64,000 bases of DNA from an uncultured Mycolicibacterium sp. (lineage in GTDB: Bacteria > Actinomycetota > Actinomycetes > Mycobacteriales > Mycobacteriaceae), in the NCBI RefSeq assembly GCF_937941905.1, contig NZ_CALDGS010000079.1, positions 13,543 to 77,542 on the forward strand, in the 5' to 3' direction. Positions 41,142 to 48,817 of this stretch are shown in pieces (the first letter of the stretch is position 1; each line of letters opens with the position of its first letter). Under the pieces are notes generated by a model. The model worked only from the letters and a program-made list of their open reading frames with translations, made no database searches and was not told the origin of the DNA. A program made the translations under genes and the position numbers.

Positions 41142-42756
41142 CGGGCCCCTCACCTCCCTCCCCGGTCAGACCCAGCACCCGAAACAGTTGCCGGCTGGTC
41201 TCGGCGGCGCGCTGGGCGATGCAGGCCGCGGCGATACAGCGGTCCGGGCGCAGGAACAGCACCGAGTCGGTGTGCGCGTCGAAGAACCGCTTGAGCGCCC
41301 CGGTGCGGTCGCCGACGACGACCACGTCGGGGTCGTCGTGTCCGGCCCAGTGCAGCTGGGTGTTCGGCCGCACCGTGACGAACCGGGCACCCAGTGCCTT
41401 CCAGCGGGCGAACACGTCCTCGCCGAGCAGGGCACGCAGGTTGTTGCTCCAGCACAGCACCGCGAACCCGGGGCCGAGCACGTCGTCGAGCAGCACGTCG
41501 GCGGTCTCCCGGGTGTCGACCCGCGGTTGGATGAACAGGGTGCCCACCCCGGAGGCCCGGCTGGAGGCCGCCGCGTGGTAGACCGCGCCCTGCTCGTAGC
41601 GGGGCATCGGTTTGAACCGCATCTCCAGCACGTACCGCTTCAGCGACGGCACGATCGAGGCGCCGCGGATCACCTTGTCCCGCAGGGTCGCGACGCGCCG
41701 GCTGGTCGGCGAGACGACCCGGCCGACCAGGGTGGACAGATCGATCATCGCCCGGGCGTGCTTGCGCCGCTCGGCGTCGTAGCTGTCGAGCAGCCCGTCC
41801 CGGGCGTGCCCGTTGACCACCGCGGCGAGTTTCCAGCCCAGGTTGGCCGCGTCGCGGATGCCGCTGTTGTAGCCCTGGCCCTGCCACACCGGCATCAGGT
41901 GGGCGGCGTCGCCGGCCAGCAGCAGCCGGCCCTTGCGGAACGCGCCGGCGATGCGGGAGTGGTGGGTGTAGACGCGGTGGCGGATGATCTCGACCCGTTC
42001 CGGTTCGGGCACCAGCCGGGCCAGCATCCGGGTGATGAACTCCCGCGAGTCGGCCTCGTCGTCGGACTCGTGGTTGTGGATCATGAACTCGAAACGCCGG
42101 ATGCCGTGGGCGATCGAGATCGACACGTAGGGCCGGGCCGGATCGGCGCCGACCTCGCTGTTGGGGTGCCCGAGCGGGTCGTTGGCGACGTCGACCACCA
42201 ACCACCGGGTCGGCGAGGTGGTGCCGTCGAACGACACCCCCATCGTCTTGCGGGTGGTGCTGCGCCCCCCGTCGCAGCCCACCAGGTACCGGGCGCGCAC
42301 CGTGCGCAGGTCCGGTCCGGCCACCCCGACCTCGACGGCGTCGCCGGTGTCGGTGCACGTTTCCATCCGGTGTCCCCAGGCCACCCGCACGTGCTCGAAG
42401 CGGTCCAGCCCGGCCAGCAGCTCCGCGTCCACCATCGGCTGGACGAACCCGTTGCGTTTGGGCCAGCCGAATCTCGCGTCCGGCGGGGCCATCTCGGCCA
42501 GCAGCCGGCGTTCGGCGTCGAAGAAGCGCAGGATCTGGTTGGGCACGGTGTGCGGCAGGATCCGGTCCACCAGCCCGATCGCCTGGAAGGTGCGCAGCGC
42601 CTCGTCGTCCAGGCCGACGCCGCGGGGGTAGTCGATCAGCGACGCCCGCTCCTCGAGCACCAGCGTGCGGACCCCGTTGAGGCCCAGGATGTTCGCCAGG
42701 GTCAGCCCCACCGGCCCCGCCCCGACGATGACGACGTCGGCGGTCGCGGCGGTCAC
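41068..42756 (-). CDS. mhpA: 3-(3-hydroxyphenyl)propionate hydroxylase-like, MhpA
   Basis: 562-residue FAD aromatic hydroxylase. VIVGAGPVGLTLANILG binds the ADP part of FAD, GCDGGRSTTRK is the DG motif, and LLLAGDAAHLMPVWQGQG is the GD motif. Length and layout match MhpA (554 in E. coli), which hydroxylates 3-hydroxyphenylpropionate or 3-hydroxycinnamate to the catechol. The GTG at 42756 overlaps the upstream hydrolase (GTGA). The C-terminal tail of about 25 residues runs 74 bases into mhpB. Confidence 0.9.
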   Translation of the reverse strand: MTAATADVVIVGAGPVGLTLANILGLNGVRTLVLEERASLIDYPRGVGLDDEALRTFQAIGLVDRILPHTVPNQILRFFDAERRLLAEMAPPDARFGWPKRNGFVQPMVDAELLAGLDRFEHVRVAWGHRMETCTDTGDAVEVGVAGPDLRTVRARYLVGCDGGRSTTRKTMGVSFDGTTSPTRWLVVDVANDPLGHPNSEVGADPARPYVSISIAHGIRRFEFMIHNHESDDEADSREFITRMLARLVPEPERVEIIRHRVYTHHSRIAGAFRKGRLLLAGDAAHLMPVWQGQGYNSGIRDAANLGWKLAAVVNGHARDGLLDSYDAERRKHARAMIDLSTLVGRVVSPTSRRVATLRDKVIRGASIVPSLKRYVLEMRFKPMPRYEQGAVYHAAASSRASGVGTLFIQPRVDTRETADVLLDDVLGPGFAVLCWSNNLRALLGEDVFARWKALGARFVTVRPNTQLHWAGHDDPDVVVVGDRTGALKRFFDAHTDSVLFLRPDRCIAAACIAQRAAETSRQLFRVLGLTGEGGEGPDADRAVLHVPQSAAEPSGTTRRTP

Positions 42757-43628
42757 CGGCGCCCCAGCAGGAAGTCGATGTGCAACCGGTTGAACGTCGC
42801 GGGATCCTCGTACTGCGGCCAGTGCCCGCAGCCGGGCATGAGTTCGAACCGGGCGCCGGGGATCATCGCGGCGATGCGGCGGCCCTCGGCCACGTCGGCG
42901 GTGGGGTCGTCGCTGGTCCACACCACCAGGGTGGGCGCGGTGATGCGGCCGTAGTCGGCCGGGCCGAGCAGGTTGCGGGCCCGGATCACGGGATCCTGCA
43001 GCGCCATGATGTCGCGCATGGCGTCGACGAATCCGGGCTGACGGTAGATCTTCTGGCGGCTGGCGACGATGTCGTCGTAGTCCTTGGACTTGTCGGCCAT
43101 CAACCACTTGATCCGGGCCTGCACGGTCTCCCAGGTCGGGTTCTCCACGGCGGCCATGGACAGCGTGACGATGCGCCGCATGACCTGCGGGTCGGCCTGC
43201 GAGCCGCCGGCGGTGTTGAGCACCAACCGCCGCACCCGGTCCGGATGGCCGATGGCGGCCCGTGCCGCGACCCAGCCGCCCAGTGACTCACCGGACAGGT
43301 GCGCCGCCGGTGCGCCGACCGCGTCCAGGAACGCCAGCAGGTGCGCGACGTAGTGCCGGATCTCCAGCGGATGACCGGGTTTGTCGGTGTAACCGTGGCC
43401 GAGCATGTCGATCGCGTAGACCGAGAAGTGCTCGGCGTGGGCGGCCAGGTTGCGGACGTAGGCCTCGGCGTGGCCGCCGGACCCGTGCAGGAACACCAGC
43501 ACCGGCCGGTCCCGGTCGCCGGCGTGCAGGTAGCGGGTCCGCACCCCGCCGGCGTCCAGATAGCCCTGCTCGAAGGGCACGCCCTGCAGGTCGGCCCAGA
43601 CGCTCTCGTGCACCGCGGTGGCGGTCAT
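42753..43628 (-). CDS. mhpC: Meta-cleavage product hydrolase, MhpC-like
   Basis: 291-residue alpha/beta hydrolase: oxyanion LFLHGSGGHAEAYV-like segment, nucleophile Ser115 in SGESLGGWV, acid in WTSDDPTAD and His in GCGHWPQYEDP. With MhpA and MhpB immediately downstream it should cleave the dienoate ring-fission product. It is the first gene of a leftward operon, divergent from an IclR regulator, as in E. coli where MhpR is also IclR-type. The ATG at 43628 has GAGGGG four bases upstream. Genes for the last Mhp steps (D, F, E) are not adjacent. Confidence 0.87.
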   Translation of the reverse strand: MTATAVHESVWADLQGVPFEQGYLDAGGVRTRYLHAGDRDRPVLVFLHGSGGHAEAYVRNLAAHAEHFSVYAIDMLGHGYTDKPGHPLEIRHYVAHLLAFLDAVGAPAAHLSGESLGGWVAARAAIGHPDRVRRLVLNTAGGSQADPQVMRRIVTLSMAAVENPTWETVQARIKWLMADKSKDYDDIVASRQKIYRQPGFVDAMRDIMALQDPVIRARNLLGPADYGRITAPTLVVWTSDDPTADVAEGRRIAAMIPGARFELMPGCGHWPQYEDPATFNRLHIDFLLGRR

Positions 43629-43663
43629 GGTCCCCTCTCGACGAGGTTCGGCGGGTTGCGGAT

Positions 43664-43678
43664 GAAAATGTAATTCTC
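43664..43678. promoter_or_regulatory. Shared operator-like palindrome, site 4
   Basis: GAAAAT-GTA-ATTCTC, one mismatch from perfect symmetry, 36 bases upstream of the mhpC-like start in the region divergent from the IclR gene. The same 3-base spacing is used as at the other five sites, so the mhp-like operon may answer both to the shared TetR and to its own IclR. Confidence 0.65.
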
Positions 43679-43694
43679 GTACAGTGCGAACCGA

Positions 43695-43713
43695 TTGTGC
43701 TTTTTTCGCACAA
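43695..43713. promoter_or_regulatory. IclR operator candidate
   Basis: Inverted repeat TTGTGC (43695-43700) - TTTTTTC - GCACAA (43708-43713), with an extra GTGCGAA half-site at 43684 and GTGCAC at 43719. It lies between the mhp-like operon and the IclR gene, 35 bases before the latter. Size and position suit an IclR-type binding site. Confidence 0.6.
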
Positions 43714-43747
43714 CGATGTGCACTATGCATAGAGGATCACTCTCGTC

Positions 43748-44458
43748 ATGACCGCTGTCAAGGGATCCCACGGCGACCCGGCACCGCGCAGACCGGTCGG
43801 GTCGCAGACCCTGGCGCGCGGACTCACCGCCCTGCAGGCGATCACCACCACCCCCGCCGGGATGACCGTGCAGCAGGTCGCCGATCACATCGGGGTGCAC
43901 CGCACCATCGCCTACCGGCTGCTCGGCACGCTCGCCCAATTCCGTTACGTGGCAAGAGGTGACGACGGACGGTACCGCCCGGGCGCGGCGCTGGCGGTGC
44001 TCGGGGCGGCGTTCGACAACAACCTGCGTCAGCAGTGCGCACCGCGGCTGCGCGCCCTGGCCGAGGAGCTCGGCACCACGGTCTCACTGCTGGTCGCCGA
44101 GGGCGACGAACAGGTGGCGATCGCGGTGATCGTGCCGCGGCAGGTCTTCTACCAGCTGTCCTTCCACGAGGGCAGCCGCTACCCGCTCGACCGCGGCGCG
44201 GCCGGGATCGCGCTGCTGTCGAGCATGCCGCCCCGGCCCGGCGAGCGGGATCTGGTGCGCCAGGCCCGCGACCAGGGCTGGGTGATCACCTTCGGCGAGA
44301 TCGAACCGGATACCTACGGCCTGGCCGTACCGGTGCGGCGCCGTCCGCCGTCCCCGCCCACCTGCATCAACCTCATCTCGCACCGCAAGGAGGTCGTGCT
44401 GGGGGGCCGGGAGGCGGTGCTGCGGGCGGCCGCGGAGCTGTCCGAACTGTTGAGCTGA
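43748..44458 (+). CDS. IclR family regulator (MhpR-like by context)
   Basis: 236-residue IclR-type regulator. The N-terminal winged helix covers about residues 20-80 (LARGLTALQAI, MTVQQVADHIGVHRTIAYRLLGTL, FRYVARGDDGRYRPGAAL), followed by the effector-binding domain, with SRYPLDRGAAGIALL in the expected place. It is divergent from the mhpCAB-like genes and 12 bases from a KstD-like flavoprotein gene on its own strand. By analogy with MhpR it may activate the meta-cleavage operon in response to an arylpropionate-like effector. Confidence 0.87.
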   Translation: MTAVKGSHGDPAPRRPVGSQTLARGLTALQAITTTPAGMTVQQVADHIGVHRTIAYRLLGTLAQFRYVARGDDGRYRPGAALAVLGAAFDNNLRQQCAPRLRALAEELGTTVSLLVAEGDEQVAIAVIVPRQVFYQLSFHEGSRYPLDRGAAGIALLSSMPPRPGERDLVRQARDQGWVITFGEIEPDTYGLAVPVRRRPPSPPTCINLISHRKEVVLGGREAVLRAAAELSELLS

Positions 44459-44470
44459 GAGGAGCGAACG

Positions 44471-46117
44471 GTGACCGTGCACGACCGCGAGGCCGATGTC
44501 GTCGTCCTGGGCAGCGGAGCCGCCGGTCTGACCGCCGCGCTGACCGCGGTGGCCGAGGGCGCGTCGGTGCAGGTCTACGAGAAGGCGGACACCGTGGGCG
44601 GCACCAGCGCGGTGTCCGGGGGCATCGTCTGGATCCCGGCCCACAACCGTTGTCCGGACGGCGAACTCACCGTCGAGGACGCGATGGCCTACCTGCGGGC
44701 CCAGTCGCTGGGCGCCATGGACGAGGACCTGGTCGAGACGTTCGTGCGCACCGGGCCGGAGATGCTCGACTTCGTCGAGGCGCACAGCGCACTGCGGTTC
44801 GAGGTCGCCGAGGGATTCCCCGACTACAAGCCCGAACTGCCCGGCGGCCGGCCAACGGGCGGCCGGTCGCTCAACGCCCGCCCGTTCAACCTCACCCGGC
44901 TGGGCGACTGGGCGAACCGGATCACCGCGTTCCCGGCCGATTTCAGCAACGTCGGCATCGACGCCGAGACCCGGGCCCGCATCCACGCCGCGGTCGACGA
45001 CGACTCCGGTGACTACTGCGTGGCCGGCACCGCGTTGATCGCCGGGCTGCTCGAGCCGCTGCTGGCCGCCGGGGTGGTGCCGCACACCGGGTGCCGGGCG
45101 GTGCGGTTGCTCGGTGGCCCGGACCGGATCACCGGGGTGGTGATCCGCCGGGGCGACGACGAGTTCCGGGTGACCGCCCGGCGCGGGGTGGTGCTGGCCA
45201 CCGGCGGCTTCGAGTGGGACGCCCGATTGGTGGAGGCGTTCCTGCGCGGGCCGATGCGGGGCGCGGTCTCCCCGCCGAACAACACCGGCGACGGGTTGCG
45301 GATGGCGATGGAGCACGGCGCCGACCTGGCCAACATGGGCGAGGCGTGGTGGGTGCCGATCGTGCAGCTGCCCGGCGACACCTTCGCCGGCCGGCCGCGC
45401 AGCCGCAGCGTCCGGTTGGAGCGCACCCGGCCGCGCAGCATCATCGTCAACGCCGCCGGGCGGCGGTTCGTCAACGAGGCCGGCGAGTACAACGCGATGG
45501 CCGGGGCGTTCCAGTACCTCGACCCGCGGCACGGCTACGTCAACGACCCGGCCTGGATCGTGTTCGACGACCTGCACCTGAAGCGCTACGGCTTCCTCGG
45601 CGTGCCGCCGGGCGGCGCTGCGCCGGACTGGTTCAACGGCGCGGCCGATCTCGCCGAGCTCGGCGCCCGCACCGGCATCGACCCGGACGGGCTGGCCGAC
45701 ACCCTGGCCCGCTGGAACCGCAACGTCGCGGCGGGGACGGACCCCGAGTTCGGCCGCGGCGCGAGCACCTACGACGGCTACTGGGGCGACCTGAACGCCG
45801 CCACCCCGGCCGGGCGCACGCTGGGCCCGATCGACACCCCGCCGTACTACGCGGTCCCGGTGCGGATCGGGGCGATGGGCACCAAGGGCGGCCCACGCAC
45901 CGACCGCGACGGGCGGGTGCTGCACGTGCGCGGCACCCCGATCCCGGGGCTGTTCGCCGCCGGCAACGCGATGGCCGGGGTGACCGGCAAGGCCTACGGC
46001 GGCGCGGGCGGCACACTCGGCCCGGCGATGGTATTCGGCTACCGGGCCGGACGGGCCGCCGCGGGCGGTCCCCCCGGGCCGACCCCCGCGGCGAACAGTT
46101 CCCGCACCGCGGTGTAG
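44471..46117 (+). CDS. KstD-like FAD-dependent oxidoreductase
   Basis: 548-residue flavoprotein of the KstD/fumarate reductase family, a distant paralogue of the protein at 38431. VVVLGSGAAGLTAALTA, YEKADTVGGTSAVSGG, PPYYAVPVRIGAMGTKGG and GLFAAGNAMAGVTGKAYGGAG are visible. AGAGGAG lies upstream of the GTG start. Its 3' end overlaps the convergent meaB gene by 79 bases; the Pro/Ala/Ser-rich tail beyond residue 525 is probably not part of the fold. It likely dehydrogenates a ring intermediate. Confidence 0.87.
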   Translation: MTVHDREADVVVLGSGAAGLTAALTAVAEGASVQVYEKADTVGGTSAVSGGIVWIPAHNRCPDGELTVEDAMAYLRAQSLGAMDEDLVETFVRTGPEMLDFVEAHSALRFEVAEGFPDYKPELPGGRPTGGRSLNARPFNLTRLGDWANRITAFPADFSNVGIDAETRARIHAAVDDDSGDYCVAGTALIAGLLEPLLAAGVVPHTGCRAVRLLGGPDRITGVVIRRGDDEFRVTARRGVVLATGGFEWDARLVEAFLRGPMRGAVSPPNNTGDGLRMAMEHGADLANMGEAWWVPIVQLPGDTFAGRPRSRSVRLERTRPRSIIVNAAGRRFVNEAGEYNAMAGAFQYLDPRHGYVNDPAWIVFDDLHLKRYGFLGVPPGGAAPDWFNGAADLAELGARTGIDPDGLADTLARWNRNVAAGTDPEFGRGASTYDGYWGDLNAATPAGRTLGPIDTPPYYAVPVRIGAMGTKGGPRTDRDGRVLHVRGTPIPGLFAAGNAMAGVTGKAYGGAGGTLGPAMVFGYRAGRAAAGGPPGPTPAANSSRTAV

Positions 46118-46947
46118 GGGTCGGCGGCGCCGTCGGCGACCCGGGCGGCCAGCCGGTCCAGCCCGGGGTGGGTGCGTAACCGGGTCCGGGCCAGCGACAG
46201 GATCTGCGCGCGGGCCCGCGCCAGCCGGCGCGCCGGGGTGTCCGCACGGTGGTGCGCCTCGATGGCCGATACCAGCTCGGGCACCCCCTCCCCCTGCACC
46301 GCAACGAGTTTCAGTACCGGCAGCGCGGTCTCGATGCGCAGGTCGCGGACCGTCTGCTCGGCGCCCTCGCGGTCGGCCTTGTTCACCACCACCAGATCGG
46401 CGACCTCCAGCAGCCCGGCCTTGGCCGCCTGCACGGCGTCGCCCGCGCCCGGGTTGAGGATCACCACGGTCGGATCGGCCACGGCGGCGATCTCGATCTC
46501 GGACTGCCCCACCCCGACCGTCTCCAGCACGATCCGGCCGAACCCCAGGGCGGCCAGCAGCCGCACCGCCGCGGGCACCGCCTCGGCCAGCCCACCCAGA
46601 TGCCCGCGGGTGGCCACCGACCGGATCAGCACCCCGGGATCGGCGACGTGTTCGCCCATCCGGATGCGGTCGCCCAGCAGCGCCCCGCCGCTGTAGGGCG
46701 AGGAGGGGTCGACCGCCAGCACCGCGACCCGTTCCCCCCGCTCGCGGTAGGCGCCCACCAGCGCGGCCACGGTGGTCGACTTGCCCGCCCCCGGCGGGCC
46801 GGTGATGCCCAGCACCCGCGGCGTCGGCGCCGGCCCGAGCGCGGCGAGCACCTCGTCCCGTCGTTCGCCCTCGACCAGGGACAGCAGCCGGCCGGCGGCG
46901 CGCACCGACCCGCCGCGCGCGGCGGCGACGAGCTCCTGCACCGTCAT
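46039..46947 (-). CDS. meaB: Methylmalonyl-CoA mutase-associated GTPase MeaB
   Basis: 302-residue G3E-type GTPase. P-loop GITGPPGAGKST at about residues 48-58, VDPSSPYSGGALLGDRIRM, SVATRGHLGG, ETVGVGQSE and NKAD are the MeaB hallmarks. MeaB-type proteins gate cofactor loading and protect B12-dependent acyl-CoA mutases. A two-subunit mutase is encoded about 10 kb away at 56717-58723, so this is likely its dedicated chaperone. The ATG at 46947 is taken; a GTG at 46956 is possible. The promoter holds the shared palindrome. Confidence 0.92.
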   Translation of the reverse strand: MTVQELVAAARGGSVRAAGRLLSLVEGERRDEVLAALGPAPTPRVLGITGPPGAGKSTTVAALVGAYRERGERVAVLAVDPSSPYSGGALLGDRIRMGEHVADPGVLIRSVATRGHLGGLAEAVPAAVRLLAALGFGRIVLETVGVGQSEIEIAAVADPTVVILNPGAGDAVQAAKAGLLEVADLVVVNKADREGAEQTVRDLRIETALPVLKLVAVQGEGVPELVSAIEAHHRADTPARRLARARAQILSLARTRLRTHPGLDRLAARVADGAADPYTAVRELFAAGVGPGGPPAAARPAR

Positions 46948-46982
46948 CCCGGCCACCCTACGGACCCCTTCCCGAACCCGAT

Positions 46983-46997
46983 GAGAATGTTATTCTC
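46983..46997. promoter_or_regulatory. Shared operator-like palindrome, site 5
   Basis: GAGAAT-GTT-ATTCTC, a perfect inverted repeat, midway in the 87-base region between the meaB start (46947, leftward) and the SDR start (47035, rightward). Its position would allow one repressor to control both genes. Confidence 0.78.
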
Positions 46998-47034
46998 CGC
47001 CCACGAGAGTCGAAGTTTCAAGAAGGGGGTTCGG

Positions 47035-47799
47035 ATGCGGATCGCGGGCAGCGCGGCGCTGGTCGTCGGCGGGGCGGGCGGGCTCGGTGAGGCCACCGTA
47101 CGGCGGTTGCACGGGGCGGGCGCGAAGGTCGTCGTCGCCGACCTCGCCGACGAGAAGGGCCAGGCCCTCGAGCGCGAGCTCGGCGTGCGCTACGTGCGCA
47201 CCGACGCCACCTCCGAGGAGTCGGTCCTCGAGGCCGTGGCCGCAGCGGAATCACTGGGGCCGCTGCGGATTTCGGTCGACACCCACGGCGGGCCGGCCGG
47301 CGGCGGACGGCTGGTCGGCAAGGACGGCAGCCCGCTGGGGCTGGACGCCTTCGAGACGACGGTGAAGTACTACCTGACCGCGGTGTTCAACGTGATGCGG
47401 TTGGCGGCCGCGGCGATCGCCCGGACCGAGCCGCTCGAGGAGGGTGCCCGCGGGGTCATCGTCAACACCGCCTCGATCGCCGGCTACGAGGGCCAGGTCG
47501 GCCAACTGCCCTACGCCGCGGCCAAGGGCGGGGTGATCGGCATGACGCTCAACGCGGCGAGAGACCTTTCCCCGCTGGGTATCCGGGTGGTGACGATCGC
47601 CCCGGGCACCATCAACACCCCGGCCTACGGCAAGGCCGCCGACCAGCTCGAGGCGTACTGGGGCCCGCAGGTGCCGTTCCCGAAGCGGATGGGCCGGGCC
47701 GCGGAGTACGCGCAGCTGACGCAGAGCGTCATCGAGAACGACTACCTCAACGGCGAGATCATCCGGCTGGACGGCGCACTGCGCTTCCCGCCCAAGTGA
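47035..47799 (+). CDS. SDR, HSD17B10-like, with altered NNAG motif
   Basis: 254-residue SDR close in layout to type II 3-hydroxyacyl-CoA dehydrogenase (HSD17B10): VVGGAGGLGEATVRRL, NTASIAGYEGQVGQLPYAAAKGG with Ser, Tyr and Lys, TIAPGTINTP, VPFPKRMG and LNGEIIRLDGA. In the place of the structural NNAG/NCAG segment it reads VDTHGGPAGGG, an unusual glycine-rich variant that might change cofactor or substrate contacts. AAGGGGG precedes the ATG. Divergent from meaB under a shared palindrome, it may act on a 2-methyl-3-hydroxyacyl-CoA. Confidence 0.87.
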   Translation: MRIAGSAALVVGGAGGLGEATVRRLHGAGAKVVVADLADEKGQALERELGVRYVRTDATSEESVLEAVAAAESLGPLRISVDTHGGPAGGGRLVGKDGSPLGLDAFETTVKYYLTAVFNVMRLAAAAIARTEPLEEGARGVIVNTASIAGYEGQVGQLPYAAAKGGVIGMTLNAARDLSPLGIRVVTIAPGTINTPAYGKAADQLEAYWGPQVPFPKRMGRAAEYAQLTQSVIENDYLNGEIIRLDGALRFPPK

Positions 47800-47905
47800 T
47801 TCCGATCCGGTTGCGACCCGGTTGCGATTACGTCGATTCCCCGATCACGCCGCAGCGCGGCACCACCCTACAGAACACCGGCAGCTCGACTATGAGGGAG
47901 GGATC

Positions 47906-48679
47906 ATGACGGCTCCGGCCATGCCCCAACGCCTTGCGGCCGAATTCATCGGCACCTTCTGGCTCGTCCTCGGCGGATGCGGCAGCGCGGTATTCGCCGC
48001 CACCGCCAGCTCCGCCGACGGTTTCCCCCTGGGAATCGGATTCCTCGGTGTCTCGCTGGCATTCGGTCTCACCGTGCTGACCGGTGTGTACGCCCTGGGC
48101 ACCATCTCCGGCGGGCACTTCAATCCGGCGGTCACCCTCGGTGCCGCCATCGCCAGGCGGGTGGAGTGGGGCGCGCTGCCGCTGTACTGGATCGCCCAGG
48201 TCATCGGCGGTCTCGTCGCCGGCCTGGTGATCTACATCGTGGCCAACGGCCGCGAGGGGTTCGTGGCCACCGGCAACATGGCCGCCAACGGCTACGGGGC
48301 GAACTCCCCGTCCGGGTACTCGCTGGCCGCGGTGCTGCTCACCGAGATCGTGCTCACCGCGATGTTCCTGTTCGTGATCCTCGGCGCCACCGACGACCGC
48401 GCACCGAAGGGCTTTGCCGGGCTGGCCATCGGACTCACCCTGACCCTGATCCACCTCATCTCGATCCCGATCTCGAACACCTCGGTGAACCCGGCCCGCT
48501 CCACCGGCGTGGCGTTCTTCAACGGTGCCGGGGCACCCGGGCAGCTGTGGGCGTTCTGGCTCGCACCGCTGATCGGCGCCGCCATCGCCGGGGTGCTGTA
48601 CCCCATCCTCTTCGGCGACCGCACCCGGCTGGCGGAGCGGCCCGTCCGGGAGGACGCGCTCGACGCCGACCGGCGCTGA
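47906..48679 (+). CDS. aqpZ: Aquaporin Z
   Basis: 257-residue MIP-family water channel of the inner membrane with six membrane segments. Both NPA boxes are present (HFNPAVT and VNPARS), and the selectivity residues His, Thr and Arg (LIHLISIPISNTSVNPARS) follow AqpZ, pointing to water and not glycerol. The ATG at 47906 with GAGGGAGG upstream is preferred to a start at 47822. It stands apart from the catabolic theme of the region and is followed by a short tandem repeat. Confidence 0.9.
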   Translation: MTAPAMPQRLAAEFIGTFWLVLGGCGSAVFAATASSADGFPLGIGFLGVSLAFGLTVLTGVYALGTISGGHFNPAVTLGAAIARRVEWGALPLYWIAQVIGGLVAGLVIYIVANGREGFVATGNMAANGYGANSPSGYSLAAVLLTEIVLTAMFLFVILGATDDRAPKGFAGLAIGLTLTLIHLISIPISNTSVNPARSTGVAFFNGAGAPGQLWAFWLAPLIGAAIAGVLYPILFGDRTRLAERPVREDALDADRR

Positions 48680-48692
48680 GCCGCCGCCCCGG

Positions 48693-48767
48693 GCCCGGAA
48701 TTCAGATCACCCCGGGCTGAGCCCGGAATTCAAATCACCCCGGGCTGAGCCCGGAATTCAAATCATC
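48693..48767. repeat. 28-base tandem repeat, about 2.7 copies
   Basis: Units 48693-48720 and 48721-48748 are identical except for one base; a third, partial copy covers 48749-48767. Each junction forms CCGGGC-TGA-GCCCGG, a small perfect hairpin, and each unit contains GGAATTC. It lies between aqpZ and the MHS transporter gene, both rightward, and may serve as a multi-stem terminator. Confidence 0.85.
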
Positions 48768-48817
48768 GTGCGCACAACTCTGGCCAGTTCGGACCGTTTC
48801 CGGTCTGCTGGATCGAC

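Noticed and set aside
48693..48767. CRISPR array
   Set aside because: Units are directly adjacent with no spacers and only two full copies; a tandem repeat instead.
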